A program made the position numbers and the translations under genes. This document shows positions 27,072 to 33,709 of a stretch of DNA of 62,835 nucleotides, piece by piece (position 1 is the stretch's first letter; each line of letters opens with the position of its first letter). The notes beneath the pieces were generated by a model. It did not search any database, was not told the origin of the DNA, and saw only the letters and a list, made by a program, of their open reading frames with translations. The stretch spans positions 1 to 62,835 of the forward strand of contig JBCBKP010000020.1 in the NCBI GenBank assembly GCA_038521625.1, in the 5' to 3' direction. Source of the stretch: JBCBKP01 sp038521625 (GTDB lineage: Bacteria > Planctomycetota > Phycisphaerae > Phycisphaerales > UBA1924).

Positions 27072-27299
27072 TCAGTCCTCGCGCTCCTCTGCGGGTCGCG
27101 CCTCGGAGGAGGCGGCCTCGAGTGCGCGGTCGCGGTCCCAGTTGATCGCGCGCTCGTAGTAGTCCGGCTCGACCTGCGCGGGGTGGCGCAGCGCGGACAC
27201 CACCGTGATCGCGCACACGCTCACGTTCAGCAGCAGCAGCCCGACGATCATGAAGATCCAGCGCCGGCCGCTCTGCGGCCTCGCGTTCGGCTCGGTCAT
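27072..27299 (-). CDS. FixH-like protein, truncated form
   Basis: A 75-residue protein with one membrane helix (WIFMIVGLLLLNVSVCAITVV) and the FixH family motif EPDYYERAINWDRDR. Typical FixH/CcoH is about 150 residues with a periplasmic beta domain after the motif; here the chain ends soon after it with an Ala/Glu-rich tail. ATG overlaps the ccoG stop. FixH stabilises late steps of cbb3 assembly. Its placement between ccoG and tauE supports the call despite the size. Confidence 0.8.
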   Translation of the reverse strand: MTEPNARPQSGRRWIFMIVGLLLLNVSVCAITVVSALRHPAQVEPDYYERAINWDRDRALEAASSEARPAEERED

Positions 27300-28828
27300 G
27301 GCGATATCTCCTCGGCCTGGTCCTGGCTCTGATCCTCGCTTTGGGCCGGTTCGGCGCGGACGCCCATCGGCCCCAGGAACTTGCTCTCGCGCGTCAGCTC
27401 GAACCCGTCGTCGTCGCGGACGGTCAGCGGCACCATCACCACACCGTCCGTGCCGGCGAGCTTCTGTCGATCGGCAACGACCAGCAGTCGGACCGAGCGG
27501 GTCTCGCCCGGCTCGAGCCCCGCGAGGTCGCCTTCGGCCTCCAGCCGGTACCCCGCCTCGGCCGGCTCGACCGTGTAGCTGCGCGGCTCCGACGTCCGGT
27601 TGGTGATGCGGAGCCGGATCTGGTTGCTGATCTCGCCGGTGGGCAGCTCGTAGTACGGGTTGCCCTGGGCGCGGATGATCCGGATGTCCGCCGCGGCGTG
27701 CGAGGCGCTCAGCGTCAGCAGCGCCGTGCAGGCGACGAGCAGCAGGACCGGGTAGATGATCACGCGCGGGCGCAGGAACCGGCTCCGCTCGCCGGCGAGC
27801 ACCGACTGCGACGAGTAGCGGATCAGGCCGGGGTCACGCCCCACCTTCTCCATTACCTCGTCGCAGGCGTCGATGCAGCGCGTGCAGTGGATGCACTCGA
27901 GCTGGAGCCCGTCGCGGATGTCGATGCCGGTCGGGCACACCGCCACGCATCGGTTGCAGTCCACGCAGTCGCCCTGCTTCGGCTCGGTGAACCCCTCCGG
28001 CTCGGCGGTCGCGACGCCGCCCTCGCCGACGACCTTCAGCGAGATCGATTCCGGCCTCGGGTCGCTGCGGTTCTTGCGGAACTTGCCCCGCGGCTCGCCG
28101 CGGTTGTAGTCGTACCCGACGATGAGCGACTGGCGGTCGAGCAGCACCGACTGGAGCCGCCCGTAGGGGCAGGCGATGAAGCAGACCTGCTCGCGGAAGA
28201 ACCCGAAGTCGGCCACCATCGCCGCGGTCACGAAGAGCACGAACGCGAAGCCGCCGGGATGCACCCACGGGGGCTGCAGGCTCCACTCGAAAACCGTCCG
28301 CGAGCCGACGAAGTAGGCCAGGAACGTGTTCGAGAGGTGGAAGCAGACGAAGACGACCACCGCCCAGCGGAGCGCCTGGCGGAGGCCCTTGGGCAGGACC
28401 GAGATCGCCCCGCGGAGGCCCTTCTTGCTCTTGCCGTCGAACAGGCCCGCGATCGGGCGGAACAGGAACTCCAGGTAGACCGTCTGCGGGCACGCCCAAC
28501 CGCACCAGACGCGTCCGAAGACGGCCGTCGCCAGGAAGATCGACAGCGCGACCGTGATCGCGAAGAGCGCCAGCAGCAGCGTGTCGGTCCGCAGGAACGT
28601 CACGCCGAAGAAGGTGAACTCGCCGCCCCCGATGTTCAGGAAGAACAGCTGCCGGCCGTCCAGGTGCAGGTGCGGCAGCACGTTGAAGATCGCGATCAGC
28701 ACCCACGCCAGGACCATGCGCCGGCTGCGGAAGAACCCTTTGACCGGCTTGGGGTCGAGCCAGCGGCGCGAGCCGTCGGCGTTGAGTGTCGAGAGGACGC
28801 GTTCCTCTGGCTGCAGCAGGGTGGTCAC
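27296..28828 (-). CDS. ccoG: cbb3 oxidase accessory protein CcoG (RdxA/FixG)
   Basis: A 510-residue membrane ferredoxin-like protein. Membrane segments lie near 40, 80, 160, 200 and 345. GRVWCGWACPQTVYLEFLFRP near 108 and CFIACPYGRLQ near 218 are CcoG hallmarks. Two [4Fe-4S] motifs follow: CVDCNRCVAVCP and CIHCTRCIDACDEVM near 290-325. Residues 370-490 are an Ig-like domain exposed to the periplasm. CcoG reduces Cu(II) to Cu(I) during oxidase assembly. Confidence 0.93.
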   Translation of the reverse strand: MTTLLQPEERVLSTLNADGSRRWLDPKPVKGFFRSRRMVLAWVLIAIFNVLPHLHLDGRQLFFLNIGGGEFTFFGVTFLRTDTLLLALFAITVALSIFLATAVFGRVWCGWACPQTVYLEFLFRPIAGLFDGKSKKGLRGAISVLPKGLRQALRWAVVVFVCFHLSNTFLAYFVGSRTVFEWSLQPPWVHPGGFAFVLFVTAAMVADFGFFREQVCFIACPYGRLQSVLLDRQSLIVGYDYNRGEPRGKFRKNRSDPRPESISLKVVGEGGVATAEPEGFTEPKQGDCVDCNRCVAVCPTGIDIRDGLQLECIHCTRCIDACDEVMEKVGRDPGLIRYSSQSVLAGERSRFLRPRVIIYPVLLLVACTALLTLSASHAAADIRIIRAQGNPYYELPTGEISNQIRLRITNRTSEPRSYTVEPAEAGYRLEAEGDLAGLEPGETRSVRLLVVADRQKLAGTDGVVMVPLTVRDDDGFELTRESKFLGPMGVRAEPAQSEDQSQDQAEEISP

Positions 28829-28852
28829 GGATGCACCCCTTTCGTCGGGCGG

Positions 28853-29695
28853 TTAATCGATCGTGCTCACCTGCTGGCCCGTCGTGGCGGGAGCGATCTG
28901 CCCGTCCTCGGTGAGCTCGGGCCAGGGCGCGATCGGCTCGCCGATGAGCGCCGGGTCGACGGTGCCGGGCGTCGGCAGCCCCCTGCCGCGGAGGCTGGCG
29001 ACGTACGCGGCGACCAGCGCGATCTCGTTGTCGTTCAGCTGGTTCCGCTGCGACGGCATCGCGCCGTTCTCGGTGCCGGTGATCACCAGGTTCGGGATGT
29101 CCATGAGCCCGGCGATGTTCTTGTACGTCTCGTCGGTGAGGTTCGGGCCGATCAAGCCCTGGCCCTCGGTGCCGTGGCAGATCGCGCAGGCGCCCGAGTA
29201 GACCGAGGCCCCCTGCTCGAGCCACGCCGGCTCGTTCATGATCTTGAGGATCTTGAACTCTCCCAGCTCGAACTCGTTCAGTTCGGCGAACCGCTCCTCG
29301 AGCGCCCGCGCCTCGGCGTAGGCGTGCCGCTCCGGGAGTGTGGGCACCGCGGTGCTGAGATGGTAGACGAAGACGTACAGCACGCTGAACACGACCGAGC
29401 CCCAGAAGATCATGTACCACCATCCCGGGGTCGGGTTGTCGTACTCCTGGATGCCGTCGTAGTTGTGGTCGGTCAGCTCGTCCTCGACGGGCTGCGCCGC
29501 GGCCTGGGCCGCGGCCTCGCGTTCCGCCTCGCGCTTCTTCTGGACGTCGTCGTAGTACTCCGGGTCGAAGGCGTGCACCGCGTGCATCTCGCTCGGGTCC
29601 TTCGGCGCCGGAGCCTCCTGCGTGATGATCCGAGGCCGGCGGTACTCGTCGAACGGGATCAGGCGGCGATCGGCGTCGGGATCACGCTGGATCAT
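28853..29695 (-). CDS. ccoP: cbb3 oxidase subunit CcoP, single-heme form
   Basis: A 280-residue membrane cytochrome c subunit. A charged N-terminus with a Glu/Ala-rich stretch precedes EYDNPTPGWWYMIFWGSVVFS (near residue 85), the CcoP signature and membrane helix. After a linker there is one heme c site, GACAICHGTEGQG near 170, with a likely Met ligand later. Most CcoP proteins have two CxxCH sites; only one is present. It takes electrons from soluble cytochrome c and passes them to CcoO. Four-base overlap with ccoQ. Confidence 0.9.
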   Translation of the reverse strand: MIQRDPDADRRLIPFDEYRRPRIITQEAPAPKDPSEMHAVHAFDPEYYDDVQKKREAEREAAAQAAAQPVEDELTDHNYDGIQEYDNPTPGWWYMIFWGSVVFSVLYVFVYHLSTAVPTLPERHAYAEARALEERFAELNEFELGEFKILKIMNEPAWLEQGASVYSGACAICHGTEGQGLIGPNLTDETYKNIAGLMDIPNLVITGTENGAMPSQRNQLNDNEIALVAAYVASLRGRGLPTPGTVDPALIGEPIAPWPELTEDGQIAPATTGQQVSTID

Positions 29696-29883
29696 CGGCG
29701 GCCTCCTTCGGCGCTGGGGAGCGTGCCGTCCTCGAGCGGCAGCATGCCCCCGGCGGCGATCTCGTCGTCGCTCTTCCGCATGGTGCGGACGAAGACGATC
29801 GCGAACGCGGTCACGAACCCCAGGAGCCCCACGACCGGGAAGATCCAGAGCCCCATCTGCGAAACGAGCTCACTCAGACGCAT
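29692..29883 (-). CDS. ccoQ: cbb3 oxidase subunit CcoQ
   Basis: A 63-residue single-pass protein (GLWIFPVVGLLGFVTAFAIVF) with the basic FVRTMRKSDDEIA after the helix, as in CcoQ, which helps hold CcoP to the core complex. Overlaps ccoNO by 14 bases and ccoP by 4. Confidence 0.85.
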   Translation of the reverse strand: MRLSELVSQMGLWIFPVVGLLGFVTAFAIVFVRTMRKSDDEIAAGGMLPLEDGTLPSAEGGRR

Positions 29884-32368
29884 CGGTCGCCTCCTCCTCG
29901 GTCTCCGGTTCGGGCGTGGTCGCGTCGGGCTCCGGATCGGGCTCCGTATCGGGCTCCGTATCGGGCGCCCGCGCGCCCGGCATCGCGAGCGACTCGCGCG
30001 CCTCCTCCTCGGTCTTGTAGAGATCCGCCCCGAGCCGCTGCATGTACGCGATCAGCGCGATGATCTTCTTGCTCTCGGTGTCGGACGCGGGCGGGCCGCC
30101 CTGCGACTCCAGCTCGGCGGCGATCCGGCGGGCCTGATTCTCGGCGTGGATCGCGGCGTTCCCCTCGATCACCAACTCGCCGTACGGCGCCCCGAGCATC
30201 GCCATCGAGTCGACGCGCCCCTGGATCTCGTCGAACCGGATCTCCTGCTCGAGCAGCCACGGGTAGCTCGGCATGATCGAGTTCTGGTTGACGTCGCGCG
30301 GGTTGCGGAAGTGCGTGTAGTGCCAGGCGTGGCTGCGCAGCCCGCCCTCGCGGGCCAGGTCGGGCCCGATCCGCCGGCTGCCCCACTGGAACGGCCGGTC
30401 GTAGACGAACTCGCCCGGCTTGCTGAACTCGCCGTACCGCTCGGTCTCCGCGAGCATCGGGCGGATCATCTGCGAGTGGCAGTTGTAGCAGCCCTCCGCG
30501 ACGTAGATGTCGCGCCCGGCGAGCTCGAGCGGCGTGTACGGCTGCACGCTCTTGATCGTCGGCACGTTCGACTGGATCAGGAACATCGGGATCGCCTCGG
30601 CCAGCGAGCCGATCAAGACGGCGCCGAGCGTCATCACGGTGAAGAAGATCGGCAGACGCTCCCATCGCCGGTGCCAGACCATCTGGCGCGCGCGGTCGAT
30701 CTTGTGGCCCAGCGCCGGCGCGGTCGGGTCGAGCCGGCTCACGGCCTTCGGGTCGCTCGGGGGCTTGGACCGCAGCGCCGGGGCGCTCGCGGTGCTCGGC
30801 TCGTACTTGTTCGGACGACCGCGCCAGGTCATGAAGGCGTTGACCGCCGCCATGACCACGCCGGCGACGTACAGCGTGCCGCCGAGCGTGCGGAGCCAGT
30901 ACATCGGCAGCAGCTCGACGACGGTCTCGACGAAGTCCGGGTAGAGAAGGCGACCGGAGACGTCGAAGGCTCGCCACATCAGGCCCTGCGTGATGCCCGC
31001 GGCGTAGATCGGCAGGATGTACATCAGGATGCCGATCGTGGCGATCCAGAAGTGCATCGACGCGAGCTTCACGCTCCAGAGCTTGTTCTGGAAGAGCTTC
31101 GGCATCAGCCAGTAGCACATGCCGAAGGTCATGAAGCCGTTCCAGCCGAGCGCACCGGAGTGGACGTGCGCGATCGTCCAGTCCGTGTAGTGGCTCAGGC
31201 TGTTGACCGCCTTCACGCTCAGCATCGGGCCCTCGAAGGTGCTCATGCCGTAGAACGTGACGCCGACGACGAAGAACTTGAGCACCGGGTCGGTCGTGAC
31301 CTTGTGCCACGCCCCGCGGAGCGTCATCAGCCCGTTGATCATTCCGCCCCAGCTCGGCATCCAGAGCATGACCGAGAAGACCATGCCCAGCGTGCTCGCC
31401 CACTCGGGCAGCGCCGTGTAGTGCAGGTGGTGCGGGCCCGCCCAGATGTAGATGAACACCAGGCTCCAGAAGTGGATAATGCTCAGCCGGTAGCTGAACA
31501 CCGGCCGCTCGGCCGCCTTGGGCAGGAAGTAGTACATCAGCCCCAGGAACGGCGTCGTCAGGAAGAACGCCACCGCGTTGTGCCCGTACCACCACTGCAT
31601 CAGCGCGTCCTGGGCGCCCGCGTACACCGGGTAGCTCTTCATCACCAGCTCGTAGCTGGGCATCTCGCCGGTGTTGAAGAAGTACACCAGGCCCGCGGGG
31701 ATCCAGAGGTTGTTGAACACGTGCAGCATCGCGACCGTCACGATCGTCGCGATGTAGAACCACAGCGCCACGTACATGTGCCGCTCGCGACGCTTCACCA
31801 GCGTCCCGAAGAAGTTCACCCCGAAGAAGCCGACCCAGACCACCGCGATCGCAAGATCGATCGGCCACTCCAGCTCCGCGTACTCCTTGCCCTGCGTCAC
31901 GCCGAACGGCAGCGTCAGCGCCGCGGCGACGATGATCGCCTGCCAGCCCCAGAAATGCAGCCGCCCGAGCAGGTCGCTGAACATCCGCGCCTTGCAGAGC
32001 CGCTGCGTGCTGTAGTAGATGGCCGCGAAGACCGAGTTGCCCGCGAACGCGAAGATCGCCGCGTTGGTGTGCAGCGGGCGAAGCCGCCCGAAGCTCAGGA
32101 ACTCGACCTCGTACAGCGCCCGGAGCCAGTGCAGGCCCTCGGGCAGCTTGTCGACGACCGTCGGCAGCACCAGCTGCAGCGCGACGACCAGCCCCGCCAG
32201 CGTCGCCACCAGACCCCAGGTCAGGGTGGCCAGCGTGAACATGCGGACGATCTGGTCGTCGTACTCGAAGGTCTCGATCGCGGGGGAGGCCGACGCCGAG
32301 GGCTGCCCCTGCGACGTGTCAGAGCCCGACTCCGTCTGGGCCTGGGCGGGTGCGGCGAGAGGATGCAT
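29870..32368 (-). CDS. ccoN: cbb3 oxidase catalytic subunits I and II fused (CcoN-CcoO)
   Basis: An 832-residue fusion. Residues 1-515 are CcoN, the heme b/b3-CuB oxygen-reducing subunit: RPLHTNAAIFAFAGN (heme b ligand), WWYGHNAVAFFLTTP and IWAGPHHLHYTALP (CuB ligands), and IAHVHSGALGWNG (heme b3 and b ligands). Residues about 560-800 are CcoO: a membrane anchor, then GCYNCHSQMIRPM with the CxxCH heme c site. CcoN and CcoO are usually separate proteins. The tail has EPDTEPDPEPD repeats. The first residues resemble a signal peptide cleavage region (PAQAQ). GGAG precedes the ATG by 7 nt. Microaerobic terminal oxidase. Confidence 0.93.
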   Translation of the reverse strand: MHPLAAPAQAQTESGSDTSQGQPSASASPAIETFEYDDQIVRMFTLATLTWGLVATLAGLVVALQLVLPTVVDKLPEGLHWLRALYEVEFLSFGRLRPLHTNAAIFAFAGNSVFAAIYYSTQRLCKARMFSDLLGRLHFWGWQAIIVAAALTLPFGVTQGKEYAELEWPIDLAIAVVWVGFFGVNFFGTLVKRRERHMYVALWFYIATIVTVAMLHVFNNLWIPAGLVYFFNTGEMPSYELVMKSYPVYAGAQDALMQWWYGHNAVAFFLTTPFLGLMYYFLPKAAERPVFSYRLSIIHFWSLVFIYIWAGPHHLHYTALPEWASTLGMVFSVMLWMPSWGGMINGLMTLRGAWHKVTTDPVLKFFVVGVTFYGMSTFEGPMLSVKAVNSLSHYTDWTIAHVHSGALGWNGFMTFGMCYWLMPKLFQNKLWSVKLASMHFWIATIGILMYILPIYAAGITQGLMWRAFDVSGRLLYPDFVETVVELLPMYWLRTLGGTLYVAGVVMAAVNAFMTWRGRPNKYEPSTASAPALRSKPPSDPKAVSRLDPTAPALGHKIDRARQMVWHRRWERLPIFFTVMTLGAVLIGSLAEAIPMFLIQSNVPTIKSVQPYTPLELAGRDIYVAEGCYNCHSQMIRPMLAETERYGEFSKPGEFVYDRPFQWGSRRIGPDLAREGGLRSHAWHYTHFRNPRDVNQNSIMPSYPWLLEQEIRFDEIQGRVDSMAMLGAPYGELVIEGNAAIHAENQARRIAAELESQGGPPASDTESKKIIALIAYMQRLGADLYKTEEEARESLAMPGARAPDTEPDTEPDPEPDATTPEPETEEEATDASE

Positions 32369-32413
32369 TCGCGGGCTCCATCAACAGACAAGCCGATCCA
32401 CAAGTCGCATCAA

Positions 32414-32441
32414 TTTATCGACCTTCTGATCCGTGAGTCAA
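32414..32441 (-). promoter_or_regulatory. Predicted sigma70-type promoter of the cco operon
   Basis: On the minus strand TTGACT (32441-32436) and GATAAA (32419-32414) are separated by 16 bases, 45 bases upstream of the ccoNO start. The -35 box lies inside the small palindrome TCAATTGA. Confidence 0.5.
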
Positions 32442-32472
32442 TTGATGTGCCGGTTTTTGATCAGAGAATCGT

Positions 32473-32487
32473 GATTCCCGGGGAATC
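32473..32487. promoter_or_regulatory. Inverted repeat in the ccoNO/rrf2 divergent promoter
   Basis: GATTCCC and GGGAATC flank a single G. The repeat is 32 bases upstream of the predicted ccoNO -35 box and 74 bases before the rrf2 start. A plausible operator for the adjacent Rrf2 protein; binding is an inference. Confidence 0.4.
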
Positions 32488-32560
32488 TGCCGAATCATTA
32501 AGATTGCTTTAACGACTAGACGATCTTTGGATCGCTTTGTGCCCTTGCTACACTCACCGA

Positions 32561-33004
32561 ATGCCTTCGCTCGCCCAAGGAACCGGCTACGGCGTGCTCG
32601 CCCTCGGCTTCATCGCCGCCGCCGCGGGACGCCCCCTGCTCGTCCGCTCGATCGCCGAGTCGTGCGAGCTCCCCGCGCCGTTCCTCTCCAAGATCGTCAA
32701 TCGCATGGCGCGAGCGGGGCTCGTCCGCACGCAGCGCGGCATCAACGGCGGCGTCACGCTCGCCCGCGACGCCGTGTCGATCACCCTTTATGACGTCTGC
32801 GTTGCGCTCGACGACCCGATCCTGGAGCGCAAGTGTGTCTTCGGCATCGCCGAGTGCTCCGACCAGCGCGCCTGCCCGGCCCACGCGTTCAACATGGCCG
32901 AGCGCCAGCGGTTCGCCGATTTCCTGCAGGGCACGACCATCGCAGACGTCGCGGCGTTCGAGTCGAAGCGCCGCTGGCAGCACACGGGGCAGCCGCTGGC
33001 CTGA
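32561..33004 (+). CDS. Rrf2-family transcriptional regulator
   Basis: A 147-residue winged-helix regulator. The N-terminal HTH (LLVRSIAESCELPAPFLSKIVNRMARAGLV) is followed by the Rrf2 wing TQRGINGGVTLARD. Three cysteines, KCVFGIAEC then QRAC (C-x6-C-x5-C, residues about 88-101), match the Fe-S cluster position in IscR and NsrR, so it probably senses iron-sulfur status, NO or oxygen. Divergence from the cbb3 operon suggests it controls it. There is no Shine-Dalgarno; TACACT lies 6 nt before the ATG. Confidence 0.88.
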   Translation: MPSLAQGTGYGVLALGFIAAAAGRPLLVRSIAESCELPAPFLSKIVNRMARAGLVRTQRGINGGVTLARDAVSITLYDVCVALDDPILERKCVFGIAECSDQRACPAHAFNMAERQRFADFLQGTTIADVAAFESKRRWQHTGQPLA

Positions 33005-33166
33005 ATCCGGCCGTCGTTCCGGCCCTTCGGTGGCGCAGCGCGGGGGTTCCCCCGATCGATCGCATAGCACCGACGCTTCACTCGAACTGCGTCTCGCTCT
33101 GATCGGCTCCAGACCTAAAGTGCTTTCTCGAGGTCTCGTGGACTCGCACAGATAAGGTGGAGCTCT

Positions 33167-33709
33167 ATGACATCTGATCGGCCAACCGACGGCGCGTCGG
33201 AGGACCGCGTCTGGGTGGACCCTCGCACGTACCACGAGTTCCGAGAGGTCGCGCGATCGCACCTGCGTCGCGAGTCCCGCCGAGACGACCTTCAGACGAC
33301 CGCGCTGCTGCACGAGGCGCTGATCGCCAGGTCGGGCGAGTCTGTCCCGGCGGACGTCGAAGAGCGTGCTGCGATCTCGGCGACCATGCGGCGGCTGCTC
33401 ATCCTGCGGGCTCGATCTAGCCGGACGCTCAAGCGTGGCTCGCAATGGCGGCGTTCTGACGCGGATCCGGACACGCTGTCCGCGTCGCCGCGCGCGGCGC
33501 TCGGCGAGGAGTTGCTGCTTATCCGAGATGACCTCGAGTCGATGCAGAGCGCGACGCCCCGTGTCGCGCAGGTCGCCCGCCTTCACCTCTTCGGCGAGCT
33601 CTCGCTCGCGGAGATCGCGCGCCGTCTCGGTGTCTCCGAGCGGACGGCCCAGCTCGACTGGCGATATGCGCGAGCGGCGCTCGCGAACCGCCTCGGGCCA
33701 GACCGATGA
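33167..33709 (+). CDS. ECF-type RNA polymerase sigma factor
   Basis: A 180-residue member of the same planctomycetal ECF group as the one at 20.5 kb: LQTTALLHEALI in region 2.1, ISATMRRLLILRARS in region 2.4, and LHLFGELSLAEIARRLGVSERTAQLDWRYAR as region 4 HTH. The usual DHAR motif after region 2.4 has drifted (RARSSRT). GGAG sits 4 nt before the ATG. Overlaps the kinase gene by ATGA. Confidence 0.85.
   Translation: MTSDRPTDGASEDRVWVDPRTYHEFREVARSHLRRESRRDDLQTTALLHEALIARSGESVPADVEERAAISATMRRLLILRARSSRTLKRGSQWRRSDADPDTLSASPRAALGEELLLIRDDLESMQSATPRVAQVARLHLFGELSLAEIARRLGVSERTAQLDWRYARAALANRLGPDR

Noticed and set aside
32442..32470. FNR/ANR box before ccoNO or rrf2
   Set aside because: TTGAT occurs twice as a direct repeat, but no TTGAT-N4-ATCAA arrangement is present.
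27341..32512. Open frame of about 1,720 codons on the plus strand opposite the cbb3 operon
   Set aside because: It is antisense to eight well-recognised overlapping genes, has a His/Arg/Asp-rich, repeat-like composition and no domains; it is a by-product of high third-position GC.
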